Below are positions 15,266 through 24,196 of a stretch of 64,000 nt of DNA, piece by piece. Below the pieces are notes generated by a model, which was not told the DNA's origin, ran no database searches, and was given only the letters and a program-made list of their open reading frames with translations. Numbering within the stretch: position 1 is the first letter of the stretch; each line of letters begins with the position of its first letter. Origin of the DNA: Hyphomicrobiales bacterium (GTDB taxonomy: Bacteria; Pseudomonadota; Alphaproteobacteria; Rhizobiales; Phreatobacteraceae); the NCBI GenBank assembly GCA_017304475.1, contig JAFKKV010000036.1, positions 40,780 to 104,779 on the forward strand, written 5' to 3'. The position numbers and the translations under genes were made by a program.

Positions 15266-17962
15266 ATGTCTCTCTATCGGCTCGATCGCTATTTCACGCC
15301 GTCATCGGTGGCCATTGTCGGCGCCACCGACCGGCCGGGATCCATGGGCATGGCGCTGCTCGCTAATATGCGCCGGGCCGGCTTTGACGGCGGGCTCTAC
15401 CCGGTCAATCCGCATCACCAGGCGCTTGACGGCCTTGCCTGCTACCCCTCGCTCGGCGCGCTGCCCGGCGTCCCGGACCTGGTGGTCCTGGCGACGCCCG
15501 GACGAACCATTCCCGGCCTCGTCGCGGAGGCCTCGGCGCTCGGCGTGCCGGCGGCGGTGGTCATCTCGGCGCTCGAGCGGGACGGCTACGGCGCCGCCGC
15601 AAAGCAGATCGTCAAGGCGGCGCGGGCCCATGGGCTCAGGATCGTCGGGCCGAACTGCTTCGGGGTCATCGCGCCGCATGGCAAGGTCGATGCGAGCTTC
15701 GCCTCGCGCGGCGCCAGGCCCGGTTCGCTCGCCTTCGTCTCGCAATCGGGCGCGATCGCCTCGGCCCTGCTGGAATGGGCGCATTTGCGCAATATCGGCT
15801 TTTCCGGCGTGGTGACGATCGGCGACCAGCTGGATGTCGATGTCGGCGACTGGCTCGACTATTTCGCCGCGGATTATCGCAGCCGGGCGATCCTGCTCTA
15901 TGTCGAGGCGGTCACCGACGTTCGCAAGTTCATGGCTTCGGCCAGGGCGGCGGCGCGGTCGAAACCGGTGATCGTGCTGAAGTCCGGGCGGCACCGCGCC
16001 GCCGCCAACGCGGCCCATTCGCATACCGGCGCCCTGGCCGGATCCGACGACGTCTATGCCGCGGCCTTCGCCCGTGCCGGCCTGGTGCGGGTGACCGATC
16101 TCGACGAGCTGATCGCGGCGGCCGAGACGCTGTCGCGCTTCACGCCGTTTCACGGCGACCGGCTGGGCATCGTGACGAATGGCGGCGGCCTCGGCGTTCT
16201 CGCGGTCGACAGCCTGATCGACCGGGGCGGCAGGCTGGCGAGCCTCGGTGCCGCCACCTTGACCCGGCTCGAGGCGGCCATGCCGGCGATCTGGTCGCAT
16301 GGCAATCCGATCGACATCATCGGCGACGCCGATGCCGCCCGTTATGACGAGGCGATGCAGGCAGCCCTCGACGATCCCAATGTCGATGCCGTGCTGGTGA
16401 TGAACTGCCCGACCGCCTTGCTGCCGAGCCGCGAGGCGGCCACGGCGGTGGCCAATGTGGTGACGTCCCGGCGGTCCAGGGGCGAGCGGGTCAAGCCGGT
16501 CTTCTCGGTCTGGCTCGGCGACCAGGAGGAGGCGACGACGATCTTCGCCGAAGCCGGCCTGCCGAGCTATCCGACGGAGTCGGAGGCCATTCGCGGCTTC
16601 ATGCATATCGTCGGCTATACGCGCGGCCAGGCGGCGCTCTTGGAGACGCCGGAAAGCGCCGAGATCGTGCCGCCGGCCGATCTCGCCAAGCTGCGCGCGG
16701 CGATCGCCGCGACGGTCAAGGCCGGGCGGCGCTGGCTCGATCCGATCCTGGTCGATCGCATCCTCGCGGCCTATGGCATCGCCACCATCCCGATCCGGGC
16801 GGCGCGGACGGCCGAGGAGGCCGGTGAACACGCCGTGGAATTCCTGGCTGGCGGCCATGCCTGCGCGGTGAAGATCCTGTCGCCCGATATTGTGCACAAA
16901 TCGGATGTCGGCGGCGTGCAGCTCGGCCTCGCGACGCGCGAGGCGGTGGAGGCCGCGGCGACGGACATGCTGACCCGCATCATCAGGGAGGTGCCCAAGG
17001 CGACCATCGAAGGCGTGACGGTGCAGCCGATGATCCACCGCCCCGGCGCGATCGAGCTGATCGCCGGCCTCGCCGACGACCGCACCTTCGGCTCGGTCAT
17101 GCTGTTCGGCCGTGGCGGCAAGGCGGTGGAACTGATCAAGGATCGCGCGCTGGCGCTGCCGCCGCTCGATATGCGGATCGCCCGCGACATGATCGCCCGC
17201 ACCCGCATTTCCAGGCAGATGGCGGGCTATCGCGACGTGCCGGCGGTGGACGTGGCCAAGGTCGCCGAGGTGCTGGTGCGCCTGTCGCAACTGGCCGCCG
17301 ATCTCGCCGACGTCGCCGAGATCGACATCAATCCGCTCCTGGCCGACGCCACCGGCGTGCTGGCGCTCGACGCGCGCATCGCGGTCGGCGCGCCGAAGGC
17401 CGAAAAGCTCGGCGCCGGTGGCCATCCGCGTTTCGCCATTCGCCCCTATCCGAAGGAATGGGAACGGACGGTGGAGACCGAAAGCGGCTACCGCTTCCGG
17501 ATCCGGCCGGTGCGGCCGGAGGACGAGGCGATCTTTCGCGACTTCCTCGAACGGGTCGATCCGGACGACCTGCGCCAGCGCTTCTTCGCGCCGATCAAGC
17601 AGTTCAGCCATGCCTTCATCGCCAAGCTCGCCCAGATCGATTATGCGCGCTCGATGGTGCTGGTGGCGCTGGAGGAGACGACCGGCGACCTCATCGGCAC
17701 GGTCAGGCTGCATGCCGACCCCGACAATGAGAATGCCGAATATGCGGTGTTCATTCGCAGCGACATGCAGGGTCGTGGCCTCGGCATCACCATGATGCGG
17801 CTGATCATCGACTATGCGCGCGAACAGGGCACGAAACGCATCTATGGCCAGGTGCTCAACGAGAACCACAGGATGCTGGCGCTGGCGCGCGACCTCGGTT
17901 TCGTCGTCGGCGTCGATCCCGACGACCATTCCCTGCAGCGGGTCGTGCTGGACCTGACCTGA
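15266..17962 (+). CDS. Pat/PatZ-like protein: NDP-forming acyl-CoA synthetase domains fused to GNAT
   Basis: 898 residues. Order: CoA-binding domain (1-130, 'SVAIVGATDRPGSMGMALLANM'), succinyl-CoA-ligase-like domains (~150-460), ATP-grasp (~485-700, 'HKSDVGGVQLGL', 'IDINPLL') and a C-terminal GNAT (~740-898, 'YRFRIRPVRPEDEAIFRDFLE', 'IRSDMQGRGLGITMMRLIIDYAREQG' as the acetyl-CoA loop). This is the architecture of Pat/YfiQ protein-lysine acetyltransferases, which inactivate acyl-CoA synthetases. The synthetase part keeps 'HSHTGALAGS' (His253), where a catalytic histidine would fall in active ADP-forming synthetases; whether it is functional cannot be judged without alignment. It stands alone, with GGGAGG before the ATG. 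Confidence 0.85.
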   Translation: MSLYRLDRYFTPSSVAIVGATDRPGSMGMALLANMRRAGFDGGLYPVNPHHQALDGLACYPSLGALPGVPDLVVLATPGRTIPGLVAEASALGVPAAVVISALERDGYGAAAKQIVKAARAHGLRIVGPNCFGVIAPHGKVDASFASRGARPGSLAFVSQSGAIASALLEWAHLRNIGFSGVVTIGDQLDVDVGDWLDYFAADYRSRAILLYVEAVTDVRKFMASARAAARSKPVIVLKSGRHRAAANAAHSHTGALAGSDDVYAAAFARAGLVRVTDLDELIAAAETLSRFTPFHGDRLGIVTNGGGLGVLAVDSLIDRGGRLASLGAATLTRLEAAMPAIWSHGNPIDIIGDADAARYDEAMQAALDDPNVDAVLVMNCPTALLPSREAATAVANVVTSRRSRGERVKPVFSVWLGDQEEATTIFAEAGLPSYPTESEAIRGFMHIVGYTRGQAALLETPESAEIVPPADLAKLRAAIAATVKAGRRWLDPILVDRILAAYGIATIPIRAARTAEEAGEHAVEFLAGGHACAVKILSPDIVHKSDVGGVQLGLATREAVEAAATDMLTRIIREVPKATIEGVTVQPMIHRPGAIELIAGLADDRTFGSVMLFGRGGKAVELIKDRALALPPLDMRIARDMIARTRISRQMAGYRDVPAVDVAKVAEVLVRLSQLAADLADVAEIDINPLLADATGVLALDARIAVGAPKAEKLGAGGHPRFAIRPYPKEWERTVETESGYRFRIRPVRPEDEAIFRDFLERVDPDDLRQRFFAPIKQFSHAFIAKLAQIDYARSMVLVALEETTGDLIGTVRLHADPDNENAEYAVFIRSDMQGRGLGITMMRLIIDYAREQGTKRIYGQVLNENHRMLALARDLGFVVGVDPDDHSLQRVVLDLT

Positions 17963-17964
17963 AG

Positions 17965-18013
17965 GAGACGGGTGCCGGCGCCCCGGCCTTGTGGTCCGGG
18001 CGCCGGCCGTCTC
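17965..18013. terminator. terminator-like hairpin between convergent genes
   Basis: Long GC-rich dyad: GAGACG (17965-17970) plus GCCGGCGCCCCGG (17974-17986) pair with CCGGGCGCCGGC (17996-18007) and CGTCTC (18008-18013), with a small bulge. It sits between the Pat gene and the convergent GNAT gene, overlapping the GNAT stop, and lacks a T-run. Confidence 0.55.
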
Positions 18014-18785
18014 AGCGCGCGATGTGCAGCATGGTGCCGCAATCGGCGAAGCCGATGCGCCGGTAGGTCCGCCACGCCGCCTCCTCCCGCGCCGTCATCA
18101 GGAACGGGAAGGCTATGCCCCGGTCCATGGCGCGCGCCGCCAGCAGGGCGGCGACACCGCCGCCGATGCCACGCCGGCGCGCCGATGGCCTGACCCCGAT
18201 GGCGGCGATCTCGGTGACGCCGTCATGGGGTGGCGCATAGAGACCGGAGCCGAGCGGTTCGCCGCTGCCGGCGGCGCGCGCCAGGGCGACGCCGCCGCCC
18301 GCGCGGACGGCATGACGGAGGCGCTCGATATCGGCGGTCGTGGTCTCCCCGCCGCCATGGGCTTCGTTCTGCAGCCGCGCGGCGGCCTCGAGATCCGCCG
18401 CCCGTTCGGCCATCAGCCATTCGACGTCGGGAAGATCGGGCACTGGGGCGAGCGTTGCCCGCGTGCAGGTCATGAGGGGCAGGAGGCGTTCGGCCGTGAA
18501 GCCATGGGACTGGAGGCAGGGCAGGACTGCGGGGGCGAGGTCGGGAATATATTCGAGCCTGGCTGTCCGGCCGGTCGCGGCAAAGAACGCGACGAGGACG
18601 GCGATCCCTGCCTCGCCCGGTTCGGCGCCGTCATCCGGGATCGCGTAATTGCGCAGCGGATCGGAGCTTGCCGCGTCGATCATCACGGTGAAGGGCGGCA
18701 GGCGGAAAACGTTGCTGCCACAGTTCATGGTGGCGCGCAGACAGGCCGAAACACGGTGCAGGGCCGTGCGGTTCTCGGTGGACAT
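18012..18785 (-). CDS. GNAT-family N-acetyltransferase
   Basis: 257 residues. The C-terminal half is a GNAT fold: 'LQNEAHGGGETTTADIERLRHAVRAGGGVALARA', 'AIGVRPSARRRGIGGGVAALLAARAMDRGI' (acetyl-CoA pyrophosphate loop RRRGIGG) and 'RTYRRIGFADCGTMLHIAR'. The N-terminal ~110 residues resemble the degenerate first GNAT lobe seen in double-GNAT proteins. The substrate is unknown. A 19-codon ORF with its own ribosome-binding site lies 124 bp upstream on the same strand. Confidence 0.75.
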   Translation of the reverse strand: MSTENRTALHRVSACLRATMNCGSNVFRLPPFTVMIDAASSDPLRNYAIPDDGAEPGEAGIAVLVAFFAATGRTARLEYIPDLAPAVLPCLQSHGFTAERLLPLMTCTRATLAPVPDLPDVEWLMAERAADLEAAARLQNEAHGGGETTTADIERLRHAVRAGGGVALARAAGSGEPLGSGLYAPPHDGVTEIAAIGVRPSARRRGIGGGVAALLAARAMDRGIAFPFLMTAREEAAWRTYRRIGFADCGTMLHIAR

Positions 18786-18908
18786 GGGGCATTCTCGGCA
18801 GGCGTCGTGGGCGACGCTCGGTCTGGACCCGGATCGGATGACGCGGGCGCGGAGATCGCTGCCGTATGGCCTGTCGAGGCGACGTTTCAGGTCAGGACCG
18901 GAGGGTCC

Positions 18909-18968
18909 TCAGAAAGACGCGGCCCGGCCGGCCGTTACGGCGGCGAGGTAGGCGGTGCGGTCAATCAT
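18909..18968 (-). CDS. possible 19-residue small protein or leader peptide
   Basis: A 20-codon ORF reading MIDRTAYLAAVTAGRAASF then TGA, with GGAG 6 bp before the ATG. It is in the 306-bp spacer between the GNAT gene and the GGDEF gene, on the GNAT strand. It has no Trp/His-type attenuator codon runs. It could be a leader peptide, a small protein, or a remnant of a larger gene's start. The rest of the spacer shows nothing recognisable. Confidence 0.25.
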   Translation of the reverse strand: MIDRTAYLAAVTAGRAASF

Positions 18969-19091
18969 TTGCAACTCCATGCAACGGGCCGTGCGTCATA
19001 GCCAAAGCTCTTGCGTGCATCAAGAGCCGGCAAGATATGGCTCGCCGCCGGGCTGGCCGTCCGCGGCAGGCGAAGCATGTCGGTCAGGCCG

Positions 19092-21785
19092 TCAGCCGGC
19101 CGCCTTGACCGGGCCGAGGGGCGGCCTGGCGTCGGCCGAGGGCTGCAGCGGCGCCCGTGACGCGGTGTACTGGTCGGTGATCACGACGCGGTTCCGGCCG
19201 AGGCCCTTGGCCCGGTAGAGGGCGGCATCGGCGGCGGCCAGCAAGTCCTCGCCGTCTTCGACATGCAGCGGCATGACGGCGAGCCCGATCGAGGCCGTGA
19301 TGCCGTCGAGCGTGCCGCCGGACCAGGCGACGCGCATGCGGCGCACCGCGTCGAGCACCTGGTTGGCGCGCTGCTCGGCCGCTCCGAGCCCGACGCCCGG
19401 CAGCAGCAGCAGGAATTCCTCGCCGCCGTAGCGGCCGACAATATCGGTCTTGCGCACGGTCTCGTAGAGGATCCGGCCGATATCCCGCAGCACCGCGTCG
19501 CCGGCCTCGTGGCTGTGGCCGTCATTGATGCGCTTGAAGTGGTCGATGTCGAGAATGGCCAATGACAGAGGCTTGCCGCTGCGTGTGCTGCGGCCGATCT
19601 CGCGGGTCAAGGCTTCCTGGAGATAGCGCCGGTTGTGCAATCCGGTCAGCGGATCGCGGATCGCCTGGCTGAGCAATTGCTCGCGCAGTTCGAGATTGGC
19701 GATCGCCAGCGAGACCTGTTCGGCGAGCATGGTCGCCAGCTGATTGGCGGCGGCGCCCGTGGCGTCTTCTTCGGCCATTTCCCGGTAGAGCAGCCCGAGC
19801 AGGTTGTTCTGGGCGATCAGCGGCTGGCAGACGAAGGCCGCGCCCGGCACGGCGCAGCAGGCGGCCGCGTGGCCGCAGCTCAGCCCCTGGCTCGCTTGCG
19901 AGATCGGGAAGGTCTGGCCGCGGCGCAGGGCCCAGCAGGCGCCTGGGTGGAACGAGGCGACATCGGCCTTCAGCGCACCCCAGTGAGCACCGCGCTGCAC
20001 CGCGTCGCGGCTGTCGTTGAACAGGTAGAGCGCACCGGCCTCGGCCGGAAAGAGATGGCCGGCATAGCTCTGCACCGCTGCATAGATCTCGTCGAGGCTC
20101 TGGCAGGATTGCAGCAGGCCGCTGAGCTCGGTCAGCAGCGCGATCTCGCGCGTGCGGATCTCGGCTGCGTGCAGGGACGCGGTCAGCCGCCGATTGGCAT
20201 CCTGCAGCTCGCGGGCATGGTCGCGCCGCTCCGCCTCGACCAGCAAGGCGTCGGTCCGGTCCTGGATGACCCAGAGGATCTCGCCTGGGCCGTTGCGACC
20301 GCCTGACGTCAGCGGCTTGCCATAGGCGTCGACCATCAGGATGGTCCCGTCCTTGCGGCGGATATGCAGCTGGACCTCGGTCGCCATGGCGCTGTCGCGG
20401 ATCCTGGTGAGCGCCGCATCGAAGGCCTCGGCGTCGGCCGGCTCCGCCACCAGGCCGTTGATCTCGCTGCCGGGCAGGTCGTCGGGCGCGCGTCCGCACA
20501 ATTCGGCGATGCGCCGGTTGCCGCGCAGGATCCGATGCCCCTTGGTGAACAGGATGCCGGCCAGGGGATTGTCGACCAGCGCGCGCTGCTCGGCATCGAG
20601 TGCGCTGAGGCTGCCGGACAGGCGCCGCGACCGCATGGTGAGGATCGACAGCAAGGTGACCAGCAGGCTGATGACCAGGCCACTGCCGAGCACCAGATTG
20701 GGCACGGAATGATCGGGCTCGTAGGTCGAGCCCGGGCGGGCGGTGAGCTGGACGCGCCAGACCCGTTCGCCGACCACCAGCGAACGTTCCGCGGAAATGC
20801 CGAGCGGCGACGAGGCGACCGGGGTGACCAGCCGGAGATTGGCCTCGAGGCTGTCATACATCAAGGTCGCGGTGCCGCTCTCGTCCTCCGGCTCGGCGGT
20901 GATCACGCCTTCGGGCGTCGTCTTGGCATAACCGCGATCGACGACGCGGATATGCATTTGCTGCAGGGTGCGGACATCCAGCACGCCGCGCATCAGGTCG
21001 TTCATGCGGTAGACGGTGGCGACGAAGCCGCGCAGCGCCGCGACGCGCTGCAACGCGGTTTGCGCCGGTTCGCCGACGCGGTAGATCGGCGCGCGCAGGA
21101 TGAAGCCCTGGCCGCCCGACGTGTCCTGCACCAGCCGTACCGGCGGGGTCGCGACCAGGCGGCCGGTCTCGGCCGCGCGGCGCAATGAATCGAGCTGGGC
21201 CGGATTGGCGCCTGCGTCGAAACCGAAGGCATTCTCGTTGCCGCGCAGCGGCTCGACGAATTCGACGACGTTATAGGCCGCGCGCTGTCCCGGCGGCTGG
21301 ATGGCGAAGTCCGGCTGTCCCTGCGGGTCGACGCTGGTGTCGTTCCTGACCTCGGCGACGAAGGCGTCGAGGTTTTCCGGCTTGACGTAGCGCAGCGACT
21401 GCAGCGCCTGGAAGCCCGGATAGCGGCGCGCCAGGTCCAGCACGTCGACATAGCGGCGGAACTGGGCGCGGTCGATGCGGCCGATCGAGGCGTAGAGCCC
21501 CTGCATGCTGACCAGCACTTCGGCATGGGTGCGCAGGCGCTCGCCGACCGCCGTGGTGGTGTCGGCGGCATCCGCCGCGAAACGCCGCTGCATGTCGGCG
21601 GCGATCCAGCGCTCGGCGAGCGTCCGGGCCGTGAAGGTGGCGGCAAGCCCGGCGATGAGGATGGCGCCCGCGACGACCGCCATCCGCCGCGCCGGCCGCG
21701 CCCGCAGATCGCTCAATCCCATGGCCATGAGCCCCCGGTCCGGACCCGCCCTCGCGGGCCGGTCGATGCAAAGTGGCCGCATCAT
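19092..21785 (-). CDS. membrane diguanylate cyclase, CHASE-PAS-GAF-GGDEF
   Basis: 897 residues (878 if started at the ATG at 21728). Transmembrane helix at ~35-55; periplasmic CHASE sensor ~80-300 ('VSMQGLYASIGRIDRAQFRRYVDVLDLARRYPGFQALQSLRYV'); second helix ~370-390; PAS ~400-510 with a PAC tail; GAF ~545-690; and GGDEF ~725-870 with intact active site GGEEF and 'DIDHFKRINDGHSHEAGD'. It should synthesise cyclic di-GMP. The GAF domain carries a cysteine cluster, 'GACWALRRGQ...GLSCGHAAACCAV...FVC', which may bind metal or sense redox state. It is monocistronic, with no phosphodiesterase (EAL) domain. Confidence 0.88.
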   Translation of the reverse strand: MMRPLCIDRPARAGPDRGLMAMGLSDLRARPARRMAVVAGAILIAGLAATFTARTLAERWIAADMQRRFAADAADTTTAVGERLRTHAEVLVSMQGLYASIGRIDRAQFRRYVDVLDLARRYPGFQALQSLRYVKPENLDAFVAEVRNDTSVDPQGQPDFAIQPPGQRAAYNVVEFVEPLRGNENAFGFDAGANPAQLDSLRRAAETGRLVATPPVRLVQDTSGGQGFILRAPIYRVGEPAQTALQRVAALRGFVATVYRMNDLMRGVLDVRTLQQMHIRVVDRGYAKTTPEGVITAEPEDESGTATLMYDSLEANLRLVTPVASSPLGISAERSLVVGERVWRVQLTARPGSTYEPDHSVPNLVLGSGLVISLLVTLLSILTMRSRRLSGSLSALDAEQRALVDNPLAGILFTKGHRILRGNRRIAELCGRAPDDLPGSEINGLVAEPADAEAFDAALTRIRDSAMATEVQLHIRRKDGTILMVDAYGKPLTSGGRNGPGEILWVIQDRTDALLVEAERRDHARELQDANRRLTASLHAAEIRTREIALLTELSGLLQSCQSLDEIYAAVQSYAGHLFPAEAGALYLFNDSRDAVQRGAHWGALKADVASFHPGACWALRRGQTFPISQASQGLSCGHAAACCAVPGAAFVCQPLIAQNNLLGLLYREMAEEDATGAAANQLATMLAEQVSLAIANLELREQLLSQAIRDPLTGLHNRRYLQEALTREIGRSTRSGKPLSLAILDIDHFKRINDGHSHEAGDAVLRDIGRILYETVRKTDIVGRYGGEEFLLLLPGVGLGAAEQRANQVLDAVRRMRVAWSGGTLDGITASIGLAVMPLHVEDGEDLLAAADAALYRAKGLGRNRVVITDQYTASRAPLQPSADARPPLGPVKAAG

Positions 21786-21860
21786 TCTCAGGGGGCATTG
21801 ATAATGTGTTGCACTGCAAGGTGCGGGCCTGCGGAGCCGTTGCGCAGGGTGTCGGAATCC

Positions 21861-22187
21861 TTACCCCGCCTGTGGGGCGCCGGCCTTGAAATCGGCGCGC
21901 AGCGGCTGCCAGGCCGCAACCTGCCGCGGCTCGCGCAGCAGGTCCGGCAGTCCCTGCCAATAGGCGGTGCGGTAGGCGCGGGCCATCTGCACGTCCTCGA
22001 GTTCCCTGGCATCGGCCCAGGTCTCGTAGAGCATGAAGCGATCCGGGTCGCCGCCGTCCTGATGCAGCACCGCGTTGATGAATGTCGCCTCGTCCCGCAT
22101 GGCATCGAGAACCGGTGTCAGCAGCGCCAGGAAGGCGGCCGCCGCACCGGGCTTGAGGGCGATCTCGATGGTATAGACGATGGCCAT
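21861..22187 (-). CDS. antibiotic biosynthesis monooxygenase (ABM) domain protein
   Basis: 108 residues. A single ferredoxin-like ABM domain: 'YTIEIALKPGAAAAFLALLTPVLDAMRDEATFINAVLHQDGGDPDRFMLYETWADARELEDV', ending near a 'QPLRADFKA' block. Relatives include YgiN-like quinol monooxygenases and other cofactor-free small oxygenases or stress proteins. GGAG lies 7 bp before the ATG at 22187, which is preferred over the ATG at 22199. The neighbours give no functional hint. Confidence 0.8.
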   Translation of the reverse strand: MAIVYTIEIALKPGAAAAFLALLTPVLDAMRDEATFINAVLHQDGGDPDRFMLYETWADARELEDVQMARAYRTAYWQGLPDLLREPRQVAAWQPLRADFKAGAPQAG

Positions 22188-22294
22188 GGGGCGCTCCATA
22201 TCGCGAATGAGCAGCCCTTGTAGGGACCCCGTGGGCCAAGTCGATGACCTCGGAGGTCATGGCGCCGGCTCCGGCACATGCGTGATGCGCCGGT

Positions 22295-22894
22295 TCAGCG
22301 CGGCGGCTGCCGGCCGATCGCCAGGGCGGCCGCCTTGGCGCCCGACAGGAAACTGTCCGACAGCGCCGGATCGGTCACCGCGCGGGCCATCTGCAGGGCG
22401 CCGACCATGGTCGAGAAGATCGCCCCGGCGGCGGTGTCGGCCTCGCTTGCGGCAAATGCCGGAGGCAGCTCGGCCCTGATGACGGCGACGGTGGCGCGGA
22501 TCTGGTCGGTGAGGACCTCGCGGGTCTCGTCCGGGTGGCGGGCGAGTTCCGCGGCGAGGCTTGCGATCGCGCAGCCGATTTCGGGACGGTCGCGGTGGCC
22601 GGGACGCAGATAGGCCGTCACGACGGCTTCCAGTCCGTCGCGGCCTTCGGTGCGGGCGGTCGCGGCCTCGGCTGCCAGATGATCGCGGCTGGTCGCCAGG
22701 GCCGCCACGATCGCGTCGCGGACCAGCGCCTCCTTCGACGAAAAATGGGCATAGAAGCCGCCATGGGTGAGCCCGGCATCGGCCATCAGGCCGGCGACGC
22801 CGGCCGCCTCGATACCGTCCTTGCGGAAGCGGCGGGCCGCGACCTCGACGACGCGGCGGCGCGTCTCCTCGCGGTGTCCTGCGGCATAACGCAT
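22295..22894 (-). CDS. TetR-family repressor
   Basis: 199 residues. N-terminal HTH 'TRRRVVEVAARRFRKDGIEAAGVAGLMADAGLTHGGFYAHFSSKEALVRDAI' is classical TetR; the C-terminal half matches the group annotated as TetR regulators with a 'CAIASLAAELARHPDETR' block. The ATG at 22894 has GGGGGAG upstream. It is divergent from the thiolase-MFS pair; the 94-bp spacer contains a 16-bp perfect inverted repeat, so it probably represses itself and those two genes. Confidence 0.85.
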   Translation of the reverse strand: MRYAAGHREETRRRVVEVAARRFRKDGIEAAGVAGLMADAGLTHGGFYAHFSSKEALVRDAIVAALATSRDHLAAEAATARTEGRDGLEAVVTAYLRPGHRDRPEIGCAIASLAAELARHPDETREVLTDQIRATVAVIRAELPPAFAASEADTAAGAIFSTMVGALQMARAVTDPALSDSFLSGAKAAALAIGRQPPR

Positions 22895-22930
22895 AGGGCG
22901 GCTCCCCCGATCGGCCGGCTGTCCGGTCCT

Positions 22931-22977
22931 TGATGGAATGATGGTTCTCATATTATATGTCAACCATCATTCCATCA
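22931..22977. promoter_or_regulatory. TetR operator: 16-bp perfect inverted repeat over the divergent promoters
   Basis: TGATGGAATGATGGTT (22931-22946) and its exact reverse complement (22962-22977) flank a 15-bp AT-rich centre (22947-22961). On the plus strand TTGATG (22930-22935) and TTATAT (22953-22958) are 17 bp apart, a plausible -35/-10 for the thiolase gene, so a bound dimer would cover the promoter. Each arm holds two copies of ATGATGG-like sequence, suggesting two dimers. Confidence 0.7.
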
Positions 22978-22988
22978 GGAGAGCATCG

Positions 22989-24182
22989 ATGTCCGCATCC
23001 GATCCCATCGTGATCGTCTTTGCCGTTCGCACGCCGCTCGGCCGGTTTCGCGGCGAGATCGCCGCGGTTCCGGCGCATCAGCTCGGTGCGCGGGTCATTC
23101 GTTCGGCGGTCGAGCGCGCCGGGCTCGCGCCGGACCGGGTCGACGAGGTGCTGATGGGTTGCGTGCTGCCGGCCGGTCAGGGCCAGGCGCCGGCCCGCCA
23201 GGCCGCGCGCCATGCGGGGCTGCCGGACGCGGTCGGCGCGACCACCATCAACAAGGTCTGCGGTTCCGGCATGAAGGCGCTGATGCTCGGCCATGACCTG
23301 ATCTCCGCCGGTTCGGCCGATATCGTGGTGGCCGGTGGCATGGAGAGCATGTCGGGCGCACCCTATCTGCTCGCCAAGGCGCGCAGCGGCTACGGCGCCG
23401 GCCACGACCGCCTGATCGACCACATGATGCTCGACGGGCTCGAAGACGCCTATGAAGGCGGCCGAGCCATGGGCACTTTCGGCGAGGACACCGCCGAACG
23501 CTACCAGTTCACCCGCGAGGCCCAGGACGCCTATGCGATCGAGACGCTCAGGCGCGCCAAGGCGGCGATCGAGGCTGGCGCCTTCGACAAGGAGACCATC
23601 GCCGTCACTGTCGCCGGTGCCAAGGGCGGCGAGACGGTGTTCGCCCAGGACGAGCATCCGCGCAAGCTTGACGCGGCGAAGATCCCGACGCTGAAGCCGG
23701 CTTTCCGCGCCGGCGGAACGGTGACCGCGGCAAGCTCCAGCGCCAATGCGGACGGCGCGGCGGCGCTGGTCGTCATGCGGGCGTCGGAAGCCGAGAAGCA
23801 AGGGTTGACGCCGATCGCCCGCATCGTCGGCCACGCCACCCATTCGCAGGACCCGGCCTGGTTCACCACCGCGCCGATCGGCGCCATCGGCAAGCTGCTG
23901 GCGCGGATCGGCTGGTCGGCCCGCGCGGTCGATCTGTTCGAGATCAACGAGGCCTTCGCCGTGGTGGTGATGGCGGCGATGCGCGACCTCGACATCGGCC
24001 ATGACCGGGTCAACGTGAATGGCGGGGCCTGCGCGCTCGGCCATCCGATCGGCGCCTCGGGCGCGCGGATCGTGGTGACCTTGCTGCATGCGCTCGAACG
24101 CCAGGGCCTGAAGCGCGGCGTCGCCAGCCTGTGCATCGGCGGCGGCGAGGCCACAGCGCTCGCCGTCGAGCGATTGAACTGA
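22989..24182 (+). CDS. acetyl-CoA acetyltransferase-type thiolase
   Basis: 397 residues. Condensing thiolase: nucleophile Cys91 in 'INKVCGSGMKA', His352 in 'GGACALGHPIGASGAR' and second Cys382 in 'LCIGGGEATALAVE'. It could make acetoacetyl-CoA or cleave 3-ketoacyl-CoA; length and motifs fit the acetoacetyl-CoA/beta-ketoadipyl group. The start at 22989 has AGGAG 8 bp upstream; the longer in-frame extension from 22938 lies within the operator. It is followed 14 bp later by an MFS gene and controlled by the divergent TetR. Confidence 0.88.
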   Translation: MSASDPIVIVFAVRTPLGRFRGEIAAVPAHQLGARVIRSAVERAGLAPDRVDEVLMGCVLPAGQGQAPARQAARHAGLPDAVGATTINKVCGSGMKALMLGHDLISAGSADIVVAGGMESMSGAPYLLAKARSGYGAGHDRLIDHMMLDGLEDAYEGGRAMGTFGEDTAERYQFTREAQDAYAIETLRRAKAAIEAGAFDKETIAVTVAGAKGGETVFAQDEHPRKLDAAKIPTLKPAFRAGGTVTAASSSANADGAAALVVMRASEAEKQGLTPIARIVGHATHSQDPAWFTTAPIGAIGKLLARIGWSARAVDLFEINEAFAVVVMAAMRDLDIGHDRVNVNGGACALGHPIGASGARIVVTLLHALERQGLKRGVASLCIGGGEATALAVERLN

Positions 24183-24196
24183 GCGGGACGTTTCGC

